In this document: positions 45,444-54,618 of the stretch, one piece after another
Numbering within the stretch: position 1 is the first letter of the stretch
Layout: the number at the start of each line of letters is the position of its first letter
From: an uncultured Desulfobulbaceae bacterium
GTDB lineage: Bacteria; Desulfobacterota; Desulfobulbia; Desulfobulbales; Desulfobulbaceae
Length of the DNA stretch: 64,000 bases
Assembly (NCBI GenBank): GCA_947259225.1
Contig: CAMYLK010000010.1
Span: 39,568 to 103,567, forward strand
Reading direction: 5' to 3'
The notes under the pieces: generated by a model
The model's input: the letters and a program-made list of their open reading frames with translations, nothing else
What the model was told of the DNA's origin: nothing
The model's database searches: none
Made by a program: the position numbers and the translations under genes

Positions 45444-46979
45444 ATGTTAAAGCAAAACGAATTCTCTCAATCACTGCATGACTCGGACGAGTTTACAATT
45501 ACATATGAACTTGTCCCCGGCCAAGGGTCAGGAGGAAAGCAGATCGACAGGCTTTTGGAGTTTGCCAGTTGTGCCAAGGAAGACGGAAGGGTCAAAGCAC
45601 TGTCGATAACCGACAATCCTGGAGGACACCCCGCCCTTGCCCCCATTGCCATAGGCTCTGATGTCAAAAAAATAGGTATCGAGCCCCTCCTGCATTTTTC
45701 CCTTAAGGACAAGAACCGCAACCAGGTTGAGAGCCATCTGTTTCATTACCATCGTCAACGGTTTGACAACCTGCTTATACTTGGTGGTGACTTTCCCCGC
45801 TTCAATTATTATGGCCAGGCCAAACCTGTCTTTGACCTTGACAGTGTCCAGACTATCCAACTCATGCGCGATATGGAGGAGGGTGAATACCAGGCTCACT
45901 CAAGCCCGAGCCGTTCATCGTTCGAACCTATCTTCTTTAACAGGGGTTGTGTTGTTTCACCTTTTAAAACACGTGAATCAGAGCAGGTCTGGCAGTATGC
46001 AAAGCTTTTGATGAAAATAAAAGCCGGAGCGCAATTCATCATAACCCAGGTCGGATATGATATCTGCAAGTTTGAGGAGTTCATAAGGTTTATAAACGAA
46101 AGCAATTTGCAGATTCCGGTTCTTGGTAATGTCTTTATTCCGTCTCTCTCCGTAGCCACTCACATGCATCGGGGCCAAGTGCCAGGCATTGTTTTTCCTG
46201 AACAGCTTGTCCACCAGATGGAACAGGAAGATCAGGCAGGAAATCATGAAGCCCGTTTGTTCAGGGCGGCCAAGTTAATCAGCGTACTGAAAGGACTTGG
46301 TTATTCCGGCGTTCATGTCGGCGGAAACAACCTGAATTTTGATAATGTAAAATATATTATTGATACAGCACAGGAGTTATCATCCCAATGGAATGAACTT
46401 CGCGAGGATGTCCACTATCCGTTTCCCGGAACCTGGTATTATTTCAAACCTGACCGTCCTGGCGCCTGTGGAGAAGTGAAAAACAAAATCCATCCCGGAC
46501 GACTGTTCATGCACCAGAAGCCACATAGAATGACGCACAGACTTCTCTTTAAACCTTCTACTATTTCCAGTCGTTTATTTGGAAAATTGTGTTTATTCTG
46601 TGCACGGGGCAGAATTCGGAAATCAATGATTCGTACAGTTGAACGGTGGATAAAAAGCTTTCTTTTTTATTGCCGGATGTGCGGTGATTGTACCCTGTCT
46701 GAATCGACCTATATATGCCCCCAGTCTGGATGCCCAAAAAAACTGCTTAACGGACCGTGCGGCGGGAGCAGAAACATGACGTGTGAAGTCTTTGCTGACC
46801 GCTACTGTTTCTGGGTCAGGGTATATGACCGTGTGGAACCCTCGTCAACACTCCGGCAACTGGGCGAAATCCCCATCCTGCCTCCCAAAGACTGGGCTCT
46901 TGAGCATACTTCCTCATGGATAAATTATTTTACGGGCCAGGATCACAACAAAATAAAGATGAACAAAAAAAAAGGATGA
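45444..46979 (+). CDS. MetF-MetV fusion, methylenetetrahydrofolate reductase
   Basis: A 511-residue fusion. Residues about 1-300 form a MetF-type TIM barrel (TYELVPGQGSGGKQIDRLLEFA, ALSITDNPGG, GGDFP, FIITQVGYD, PVLGNVFIP). From about 330 a MetV-like cysteine domain follows (FCARGRIRKSM, YCRMCGDCTLSESTYICPQSGCPKKLLNGPCGG), as in acetogens and sulfate reducers of the Wood-Ljungdahl type where MetF and MetV form a complex. It reduces methylene-THF to methyl-THF for methionine or acetyl-CoA metabolism. The membrane-protein gene starts 7 bp downstream. Formate dehydrogenase genes nearby fit a C1 pathway. Confidence 0.85.
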   Translation: MLKQNEFSQSLHDSDEFTITYELVPGQGSGGKQIDRLLEFASCAKEDGRVKALSITDNPGGHPALAPIAIGSDVKKIGIEPLLHFSLKDKNRNQVESHLFHYHRQRFDNLLILGGDFPRFNYYGQAKPVFDLDSVQTIQLMRDMEEGEYQAHSSPSRSSFEPIFFNRGCVVSPFKTRESEQVWQYAKLLMKIKAGAQFIITQVGYDICKFEEFIRFINESNLQIPVLGNVFIPSLSVATHMHRGQVPGIVFPEQLVHQMEQEDQAGNHEARLFRAAKLISVLKGLGYSGVHVGGNNLNFDNVKYIIDTAQELSSQWNELREDVHYPFPGTWYYFKPDRPGACGEVKNKIHPGRLFMHQKPHRMTHRLLFKPSTISSRLFGKLCLFCARGRIRKSMIRTVERWIKSFLFYCRMCGDCTLSESTYICPQSGCPKKLLNGPCGGSRNMTCEVFADRYCFWVRVYDRVEPSSTLRQLGEIPILPPKDWALEHTSSWINYFTGQDHNKIKMNKKKG

Positions 46980-46986
46980 TACCTGT

Positions 46987-47871
46987 ATGAGTTCAGTTAT
47001 GAATTTCATTTACGAGAGATGTACCTTTATTTTCGATCCCCTGCACCACTTCTGGGAACATGAGAAAATGCACCGCAAGATTTCTCTGCTTCTTGTGCTC
47101 CTGTTTCTTGGCAGCCTGTTTACCATTGAACTCAACCGTCATGGCATACTGCCTGACCAGCTGGCATCATTAGTGCCAAGAAATCATTTCTTTGCGATTC
47201 AGACGGCTTTCACGGTTGTCCTTATCCTGGAGGTCATAAGCCTGATATTTACCCTCCCCTGCTCATTCTCCAGATCGGTCGGTAAGCAATTTGAGATCCT
47301 GACCCTTATTCTGATTAGAAATGCCTTTAAAGAACTCTCTTATCTGCCCGAACCCATAGTCTTTTACGGCCATGAAAAAGCCATATATCGTATTCTTTCA
47401 GACGGCTTTGGTGCTCTTGTTATCTTTGCCCTGCTAGGGCTGTATTATTTGATCCAGTCCAGCCAGGAGGAAGAAAAAGGGAAGCCGGAGGACCTTTTCA
47501 GTTTTGTCGCAGCCAAAAAAGGGATTGCCCTTATCCTGCTCGGAATTTTCATCTACATGGGTATCAAAACTATATTCCAGTCAATTGCCGGCATAGAAAC
47601 CCAGGATTTCTTCCACGGGTTTTACACAGTCCTGATTATCACTGATATACTCCTGGTCCTTGTAGCCCAGTGTTTTCAACCCTCTTATTATGCAGTTTTC
47701 CGCAACTCCGGTTACGCATTATCGACTCTGATTATCCGACTGGCTCTTGCCGCACCGGCTTACTTCAATGTCCTGCTCGGAATTGCCGCTGCCCTTTTCG
47801 CTATAGGGCTGACCATTATCAGTGACAAGCTGTTTACCAAACAAGTCTGGAGGCACTCACACACGTGTTAG
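46987..47871 (+). CDS. Polytopic membrane protein of unknown function
   Basis: A 294-residue protein with about seven or eight predicted membrane helices (KISLLLVLLFLGSLFTIEL, FFAIQTAFTVVLILEVISLIFTLP, FGALVIFALLGLYYLIQ, KGIALILLGIFIYMGIKTIF, FYTVLIITDILLVLVAQCF, and a C-terminal pair). No family was recognised. A conserved-looking loop is LILIRNAFKELSYLPEP. It starts 7 bp after metF-metV, so it is surely co-transcribed and may anchor or couple the reductase to the membrane. That coupling is only inference. Confidence 0.65.
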   Translation: MSSVMNFIYERCTFIFDPLHHFWEHEKMHRKISLLLVLLFLGSLFTIELNRHGILPDQLASLVPRNHFFAIQTAFTVVLILEVISLIFTLPCSFSRSVGKQFEILTLILIRNAFKELSYLPEPIVFYGHEKAIYRILSDGFGALVIFALLGLYYLIQSSQEEEKGKPEDLFSFVAAKKGIALILLGIFIYMGIKTIFQSIAGIETQDFFHGFYTVLIITDILLVLVAQCFQPSYYAVFRNSGYALSTLIIRLALAAPAYFNVLLGIAAALFAIGLTIISDKLFTKQVWRHSHTC

Positions 47872-47906
47872 ATGACAAGGAGAAATAATAAAGAGACTAA
47901 ACGTGT

Positions 47907-48677
47907 CTAGAGGTGAACACGCTCAGGGGCGTTAAAGACGTTAAGGCGCCCCGGCCTTGCATATGAGATGAGGGTTACTCCCGCCTTACGCGCAATAGCA
48001 AGGCCCAGGGAAGAGCTGGAGGTCCTCGACATGACGATGGGGATTCCGATTCTGGCACACTTCAGGACCATATCCGAAGTCAACCTTCCGGTCGTATAGA
48101 TTGCCCCTCGAGGTGTTATTTTCCCAAGGAGAATTGCGCCAATTATCTTGTCCACGGCGTTATGACGCCCAATATCCTCGTAAAAAGCCTGCAGCGTGCC
48201 GTCAGACCAGAAACCGCACCCATGCACACAATGGGTCTTCATGCCAAGTTCAGAGGCATGCAGTGCCTTGCGTATGAATTCGCCTGCCTCGGCAAGGGAA
48301 AGGGTATATTCTTCCAAATCGTCAAAAGCGCCTTCAAGCATATCGCGCGAAATTTTACCGGTTCCACCACACCCGGATGTAATAATAACATCTTTAGGGG
48401 CCGCATCTTCATCCACATCAGCATGGACAACGATACGTCCATCAGGGCAGACCAGCACTTCACGTACCTGATCAGGTCTTTCAACATACCCCATGCCGAA
48501 CAGAAATCCGGCTCCGAACTCCTCCAAACCGGTTTCCAGAACCATAGCCGTACCGATTTCATGATCGTTTAGAACCACCAAAAACGGTTTTTCAACAGCC
48601 AGAGTTTCACCACCTTTTTCTGTCCCATCAGGAGTAAAAATAGTGGTTGAATGGTTTAATTGAGTATTATCAGTCAT
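47907..48677 (-). CDS. fdhD: Formate dehydrogenase sulfurtransferase FdhD
   Basis: Passes sulfur from a cysteine desulfurase to the Mo/W-bisPGD cofactor, needed for formate dehydrogenase activity. Its 256 residues show family blocks THCVHGCGFW, YEDIGRHNAVDKIIGA, YTTGRLTSDMVLKCARIGIPIVMSRTSSS and LISYARPGRLNVF. The CxxC loop of E. coli FdhD (C121, C124) is SGCGGTG here: C103 is kept, but the second position is Thr. It is divergent from the formate dehydrogenase operon, sharing its 350 bp promoter gap. Confidence 0.93.
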   Translation of the reverse strand: MTDNTQLNHSTTIFTPDGTEKGGETLAVEKPFLVVLNDHEIGTAMVLETGLEEFGAGFLFGMGYVERPDQVREVLVCPDGRIVVHADVDEDAAPKDVIITSGCGGTGKISRDMLEGAFDDLEEYTLSLAEAGEFIRKALHASELGMKTHCVHGCGFWSDGTLQAFYEDIGRHNAVDKIIGAILLGKITPRGAIYTTGRLTSDMVLKCARIGIPIVMSRTSSSSLGLAIARKAGVTLISYARPGRLNVFNAPERVHL

Positions 48678-49028
48678 ATATTATTTATCAGGTATAAGTG
48701 TTCAGATTAGTATCGTACGTATCTATTATTTACACTCAGAAAAACACCTCATTCAAAAGACTGTCTTTCCTGGATTTGTCAACAAAAAAAACCACATTTT
48801 ACTGGAAAGTTCACTGTTTAATATATGTCAATTTTGACATATATAATCTTTCCTAATTACAGGTAGTTATGCGTCGTTATTGCTTATTAGTATATTTTTT
48901 TAACTTTTTTCAAGTCATTTCAACCTTTTTACCTTGCAATCACTCTTTTGAGATGTATAAGAGAAGGGATAAAGTTCCATGAGCCAGGTAAAGTTTTAAA
49001 TACTATAAACCGGTTTTTTTATACACTA
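48678..49028. promoter_or_regulatory. Divergent promoter region with a perfect 10 bp inverted repeat
   Basis: ATATATGTCA (48821-48830), ATTT, TGACATATAT (48835-48844): perfect dyad with a 4 bp centre, lying between fdhD and the fdh operon. It is a good candidate operator for joint control of both units. The regulator is unknown. The rest of the gap is AT-rich. The track's TTG start at 48948 falls in it and is not preferred. Confidence 0.6.
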
Positions 49029-50918
49029 ATGGACGAAGCTTTCTTTTCCTGTGTACTACTTGATGATGGTAGTGGCAACCCAGCACTTGCAAAACAACGT
49101 GCAACCATTGAACCCGGCATAGCATTTCACCTGAAGGACTCATCAGAAAAAGTTTATCTTGCCGGCGGATTTCCAAGCTTCACCCCACAATCAACTTTTT
49201 CACTTTCCCCTACATTCCAGCTGAATTGTGACCTCGGTAATTTATCTGACAGTGAACTCCAGCTCATTGCCCAGGCAGAACTGAACAGGCTCAATGCCTC
49301 CACCTACCGCAGCTATACCCGTGAAGTTGATACCCGGGTTGCAGTCCTTGCCAATGATTCATCTTTGCTGAACGACTTTCTTGAAACCTATGGCGGTGTT
49401 GTTCATGCCGAACCACTGCTGCTTAAAGGGTATGATGCAGACTATCCGACTATTGATAATCTTCAGGTCGAGCAGGGGGAAAACGGTTACCGGCTGCTCT
49501 ATACTGTTCGCACCCCAATTGATGATGAAAAGTGCGCTTACTGTGGGCTGTGCGGTCCCGCATGTCCGGAAGACTGTTTATCTGAAGACCTTTTCCTCGA
49601 TCTTTCCAACTGCAGCTACTGTAAAAAATGTATCGAAGTCTGTACACATGATGCCATAGATCTTTATCGTGCCGAAAAAAGATCGCTCGATATCCCGGCA
49701 GTCATTCTGCTCGGAGTGAAGAATATTGAGCTGCCCCGTGACAGGAGCAGAATCTTTTCAGAAGATTCACTTGATTCTTTTTTTGCTACCCTGATCCCCA
49801 TTCAGGTTGATGAAACAGTTTCCTGTAATCCATATATCTGTCAATATATCAGCAGGCTTGATGCAGGGTGTCAAGAGTGTGTGGATGTATGTCCCCGGAA
49901 CGCTGTACTTAAAACAAAAGCAGGCATATCTCTCAAACACGAACTCTGCTCAGAGTGCGGCTCCTGTATTTCTTCGTGCCCTACAGGATCCATGCAGTAC
50001 GAACTCTTTGATGATCACCGCTTTGTTGAATGGTTCAAAAATATTCCAATCCCGAGTAACTGTACAGTCATAATCGGTAATGAAAAACAGCTTCATGCCC
50101 TGTGGTGGAAAAGGGGCCTGCCTGGAGACGTTAATTTTCTCTTTCTTGAATACCCAAACATAAGTGCGCTAACAAGTATGCACCTGCTTTTCCTGCTGTC
50201 ATTGGGGGCCGGAAAAATTATTCTGCTTGGCGAACCAGATTCCATGGCATCACATCCGGTAGCCCGGGAAATCCAATGCACCAATACTGTTTTTTCTTCT
50301 CTTTTTGGCCAGAATGAGAGCGTTTCTGTTACAACAGGCCTAAACCTGGCAGAATTATTAAAGAAAACATATACAAACCCTCTTTCCGAAGTGTATCACG
50401 ATTTCAGCTTCACTAACCGACGCGAAAAACTCGGATCAGTTCTTCGCTACCTGATAGACCAGGATGCAGCGACCGCAGACTTGATAGCTGATCTCACTGG
50501 CCAGGGTTTTCAATCGTTCGGTGCTGTTATTTGTGACGCTGACAAATGCACCCACTGCGGGGCGTGTCTCAACGAGTGCAGGATGAATGCCCTCACAACA
50601 GATGAAGACACATTATCACTCAACCTTCTAGGTATTAATTGCATTCAATGCTCCATCTGTGTCGAGGTATGCCCTGAAGATGCTCTTGGACTAAAACAGG
50701 GCCTGCAGCTCCACTCTTCTTTCCTGAAGCCCAGGGAGTTAACCCGGGCTGAAGCTGTGATATGTCCTGAATGCGGCAAAGCGTTCGGCACCAGAAAGAG
50801 TTTTGACCGGGTAATAGCAAAACTGCAAGGTCACCGTTCCATGAATACGGGAAACAACTTTTTTGAGTATTGTGATAAATGCAGGGTTGTAAAACTCTTT
50901 GAGTCGCAGCAGCAATGA
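49029..50918 (+). CDS. Polyferredoxin-like 4Fe-4S protein of the formate dehydrogenase operon
   Basis: A large cytoplasmic iron-sulfur protein, first gene of the fdh operon. Cluster motifs in order are CAYCGLCGPACPEDC, CSYCKKCIEVC, CQECVDVCP, CSECGSCISSCP, CTHCGACLNEC and CIQCSICVEVCP, enough for about six clusters. A C-terminal CPECGKAF...CDKC suggests an added zinc ribbon. Similar proteins sit upstream of torD-like and fdhA genes in other anaerobes; the role is probably electron transfer or assembly. ATG 49029 (MDEAFFSCVLLDDGS) is preferred over TTG 48948, giving 629 residues. It overlaps the next gene by ATGA. Confidence 0.82.
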   Translation: MDEAFFSCVLLDDGSGNPALAKQRATIEPGIAFHLKDSSEKVYLAGGFPSFTPQSTFSLSPTFQLNCDLGNLSDSELQLIAQAELNRLNASTYRSYTREVDTRVAVLANDSSLLNDFLETYGGVVHAEPLLLKGYDADYPTIDNLQVEQGENGYRLLYTVRTPIDDEKCAYCGLCGPACPEDCLSEDLFLDLSNCSYCKKCIEVCTHDAIDLYRAEKRSLDIPAVILLGVKNIELPRDRSRIFSEDSLDSFFATLIPIQVDETVSCNPYICQYISRLDAGCQECVDVCPRNAVLKTKAGISLKHELCSECGSCISSCPTGSMQYELFDDHRFVEWFKNIPIPSNCTVIIGNEKQLHALWWKRGLPGDVNFLFLEYPNISALTSMHLLFLLSLGAGKIILLGEPDSMASHPVAREIQCTNTVFSSLFGQNESVSVTTGLNLAELLKKTYTNPLSEVYHDFSFTNRREKLGSVLRYLIDQDAATADLIADLTGQGFQSFGAVICDADKCTHCGACLNECRMNALTTDEDTLSLNLLGINCIQCSICVEVCPEDALGLKQGLQLHSSFLKPRELTRAEAVICPECGKAFGTRKSFDRVIAKLQGHRSMNTGNNFFEYCDKCRVVKLFESQQQ

Positions 50919-51529
50919 GTGAATTGACAGATAAAGAACTGATGCGGGTCCGCCTCCGCTTTCTCGATGTCATCAAATCTTTTTTTATTGATGAACCGGA
51001 TGCGGAACGGTTGAGCAGGTGGAGAGGTTTTATCACCGCACTGAGCAATGAACCCGTCAATCCCATGATAGATACGGCGGTCAGGCAACTGGGCAGTCTC
51101 ATGACCGATATGAAGCTTGATGACATCCGTGATGAATATTACGAACTTTTTATCAATCCGTTCAGTGAAGACATTATCAGTACAAGCCTGTCGTATTACA
51201 TTGACGGGCGCTCTTTCGGGGAAACCCTGGTGAATTTCCGTGGATTCATGATGGATGCGGGGCTCATCAAAAACAAAGATATCGATGATACTGAGGATTC
51301 ACTTGTTTTTATTCTTGATGTACTTGCTACCTTAATTGAGGAAGAGAAGAGCGGACCCGAGGAAGCCAGGACGAAACAAACAAAAGTTGTAAATGAGTAC
51401 TTGGACCCATTAACAGTTCACTTCAATACGACCATGAAAGAGAACGGCAGGGCTCGTTTTTATGAAGCCTGTGCGGGGTTTCTTTCCGGCTATGTTGATC
51501 TGGAAAAGGGCCTGACTGCTCCTGTGTAA
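50915..51529 (+). CDS. TorD/DmsD-family redox-enzyme chaperone
   Basis: Cytoplasmic all-helical chaperone (204 residues) that binds Tat signal peptides of molybdoenzymes and guards cofactor loading. The diagnostic core is LDDIRDEYYELFINPFSEDIISTSLSYYIDGRSFGETLVNFRGFM. It starts within ATGA of the polyferredoxin gene. The client is almost certainly the Tat-type FdhA encoded two genes downstream. Confidence 0.88.
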   Translation: MSELTDKELMRVRLRFLDVIKSFFIDEPDAERLSRWRGFITALSNEPVNPMIDTAVRQLGSLMTDMKLDDIRDEYYELFINPFSEDIISTSLSYYIDGRSFGETLVNFRGFMMDAGLIKNKDIDDTEDSLVFILDVLATLIEEEKSGPEEARTKQTKVVNEYLDPLTVHFNTTMKENGRARFYEACAGFLSGYVDLEKGLTAPV

Positions 51530-51591
51530 ACTGTCAACGTTGGTGAGCAAAGGGCTGACCAGCACATCCTTTACTTTATGGAGGAAGGAAC

Positions 51592-51786
51592 ATGAAAAAA
51601 AATGAGGAAGGAAGAAGATCATTTCTCAAACATGTCCTTGCCGGTTCAGCGGTTGTAGCCGGAATTGCGGCATCGAAAAAACCCGCTACGGCTGGTAAGC
51701 ACCCAATCGATAATCCTGAGGGACAGGATGTTCTTTACCGCGAAACAGAAGAGTTCAAAAAATATTATGATTCACTACGTTCCTAA
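51592..51786 (+). CDS. Small Tat-signal protein of formate dehydrogenase operons
   Basis: A 64-residue protein with a twin-arginine signal (GRRSFLKHVLAGSAVVAGIAA) and a short tail (ETEEFKKYYDSLRS). It matches the small family described as formate dehydrogenase region TAT target, always found just before fdhA. Its role is unknown; it may escort or help export the dehydrogenase. RBS GGAGGAAGG. It is 17 bp upstream of fdhA. Confidence 0.85.
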   Translation: MKKNEEGRRSFLKHVLAGSAVVAGIAASKKPATAGKHPIDNPEGQDVLYRETEEFKKYYDSLRS

Positions 51787-51803
51787 AGGAGAAGAGGTGT
51801 GCC

Positions 51804-54596
51804 ATGGCAAGTAAAAAATTGATTAACAGGCCGGCTTCCTCTGTCAGAGTCGGCAGCAAGGTAACCCTGAATCCCAGGGTTGCCAGGAGGTCTTTCCTCA
51901 AACTTTCCGCCGCTACTGCGGCATTAACCGGGGCTGCAATGACGACCGGTATGACAAGCAAGGTCTCGAAGGCTGCTGATGCGAAAGAAGCCTACCCCGG
52001 CTCCACAAAGGTGAGAAGTGTATGCTCTCACTGCGCTGTTGGTTGTGGCATCAATGCCGAAGTGCAGAACGGGGTATGGGTTCGCCAGGAAGTAGCCCAG
52101 GACCATCCTGTTTCGCGCGGCGGGTACTGCTGTAAAGGCGCAAGTGCGATTGATATGGTGACCAGCGAAAAACGGATGAAGACCCCCATGAAGAAAGTTG
52201 GTGGCAAGTGGCAGAAACTTTCCTGGGACCAGGCCTTTGACGAAATAACCCAAAAACTTACTGCTATACGAGATAAAGACGGCCCTGACGCACTGCATTT
52301 CAATGGCAGCGCCAAGGTCTCCACCGAAATGGCATATCTGCAGAGGAAATTTGCTGCATTCTGGGGGTCGAATAACATTGACCACCAGGCCCGAATCTGA
52401 CACTCCACAACGGTGGCAGGTGTCGCCAATACTTGGGGTTACGGAGCAATGACCAACAGCCTGAATGACATCAGGCACGCTAAAAGCATGATATTTATCG
52501 GATCAAACGCAGCAGAAAACCATCCGGTTTCCCTGCTGCATATCCTTCATGCCAAAGAAGTCAACAACGCACCAATTATTGTTGTTGACCCACGATTTAC
52601 CAAACTTGCCGCAAAGGCGACTGATTTTGTTCGCATTCGTCCCGGTACGGATTGTGCCTTCATCATGGGACTGATCAATGTCATTATCCAGAATGGCTGG
52701 CAGGACAAGGCATTCATCGATGCCAGGGTTGCAGGATTTCAGGAAATGGCAGAAGTAGCTACCCAATACACTCCGGAGGAAGTAGAAAATATCACCGGTA
52801 TCCCGGCTTCCGAAGTAACCAGGATTGCAAAAATCCTTGCCAACAACCGTCCCACAAGCCTGACCTGGTGCATGGGCGGAACCCAGCATCATATCGGCAG
52901 CAGTATCACAAGGGCTTTCTGTATCCTGCAGCTGGTGCTTGGTAACATGGGTAAATCCGGCGGAGGAACAAACATCTTCCGCGGTCATGATAATGTCCAG
53001 GGCGCAACCGATATGTGTGTCCTTTCCCACAGTCTGCCTGCGTATTACGGGCTGGCTGAGGGTTCCTGGAAACACTGGTGCCGGGTCTGGGATGTAGACT
53101 ATGACTGGATGGTTTCCAGATTTCCTGACAAGGAAATGATGGGGAAAAAAGGTTTTACTCTTGCCCGCTGGTACGAAGGGGTAAACCAGGACGACAAAAT
53201 TCACCAGCAACCGCTCAAGGCACTTTTGCAATGGGGTTGCGGTACTAACTCTAACTCCCAGTTCCATAAGGTCAAAAAAGCACTGGACAAGCTTGAACTT
53301 GTCGTTATTGTCGACCCATTCCCGACTTTGGCCGCAGCAATAACTGAATCCGACAACATCTATCTGCTTCCCTGCTCCAGCCAATACGAAACTTCCGGCA
53401 GCGTGACCTCAACATCCCGCCAGATCCAATGGCGTGACAAGATTGTTGAGCCGGTCCATGGCAGCAAGGAAGATTATGACATCATGAAGGGGCTGGTCGA
53501 GCGGTTGGGTTTTGCCGATAAATTCTACAAGAACATCAAACAGGTTCCGGAAGACATTACACTGGAACTGGGCAAGGGATCCCTGACCATCGGTTATAAT
53601 GGACAGACTCCCGACCGGATCAAGAAGCACAAAGACAACTGGCACACCTTTGATATTGACACCCTTCAGGCCAAGGGTGGCCCGTGCGACGGTGAATATT
53701 TTGGTATGCCATGGCCGTGCTGGACAACGGAACATCCGGGCACCCCAATCCTGTACGATATTTCCAAATCTGTAGCCGAGGGCGGACTGCCATTTAGAAA
53801 CAGATTTGGCCAGTCGACCACGTACATAATGAGCGGCCGCGAAGAAAACCAGCTTGCAGCAGAAGGTGTGTGCAATCCGGGCAGTGAAGTCAAGGGCGGA
53901 TATGCCGAGTTTAAGGATGTTGTGCCCGGCACAAACTGGAAGACTGATCTGTCACAGGAAACCATCAAGTCTGCAATAGAACGTGGCATGGCGCCTTTTG
54001 GTAACGCCAGGGCACGTTGCGTTGTCTGGACCTTTCCGGATCAGGTGCCTATACATCGCGAGCCTTTGCACTCACCGAGGCCTGATCTGTTCGATAAATA
54101 TGGTACCTATGATGACAAACCGAACCACTACCGGGTAGATACGCAGTACAAAAGCCAACAGGATCCCAACCTGGTAAAGGAGTTTCCGTTTGTCATCACC
54201 ACCGGTCGCACGGTCGAACATATGGGAGGTGGTGCTGAAACACGCAGCAATAAGTACCTGTCAGAACTACAGCCGGACATGTATGTGGAAATAAATCCCA
54301 CAACTGCCAATAACATGGGCATCCGTGAAGGTGAAGACGTATGGATCGAATCACCCGAAGGAGGCAAGGTTAAGGTCATGGCGAAAGTTACCGAACGGGT
54401 TGACGAGAAGACTATCTTCATGCCTTTCCACTTTGGCGGAACACTAATGGGCCAGACGTTTACCGGTAATTATCCGGAAGGACATGCACCATATGTCTTT
54501 GGTGAGTCTGCAAACACGTGCACAAATTACGGGTATGACATCATAACGCAGATCCAGGCGACAAAAGATGGTCTCTGCAAAGTCAGCAAGGCTTAG
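51804..54596 (+). CDS. fdhA: Formate dehydrogenase catalytic subunit, selenocysteine-containing
   Basis: Periplasmic Mo/W-bisPGD enzyme oxidising formate to CO2, or the reverse. The track splits it at TGA 52398-52400, but 51804-52400 and 52413-54596 share a frame. Reading through gives DHQARI-U199-HSTTVAGVANTWGYGAMTNS, the canonical Sec site (U-H pair) of formate dehydrogenases. A Tat signal is RRSFLKL at 29-35. The N-terminal [4Fe-4S] ligands are C74, C77, C81 and C109, with K111 of the CxKG motif. The product is 930 residues. The C-terminal molybdopterin-binding domain (FPFVITTGRTVEHMGGG, ANTCTNYGYDI) is intact. RBS AAAGGAGAAGAGG. Confidence 0.97.
52398..52430 (+). promoter_or_regulatory. 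SECIS element of fdhA
   Basis: UGGC (52414-52417) pairs with GCCA (52425-52428) around the loop AGGUGUC. The GGU sits at +19 to +21 after the UGA, the same position as in E. coli fdhF. An alternative longer fold (GACAC/GTGTC plus CCAC/GTGG) is also possible. SelB recognises this type of hairpin. Confidence 0.8.
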
Positions 54597-54618
54597 GCCT
54601 ATTTGGAGGTATTTATAA

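Noticed and set aside
48948-49028. TTG start for the polyferredoxin
   Set aside because: The extra 27 residues look unlike the protein, and the start lacks a clear RBS; ATG 49029 begins the conserved-looking sequence.
51804-52400. fdhA as two genes or a pseudogene
   Set aside because: The two ORFs share a frame, the UGA is at the exact conserved Sec position before His, and a SECIS-type hairpin follows.
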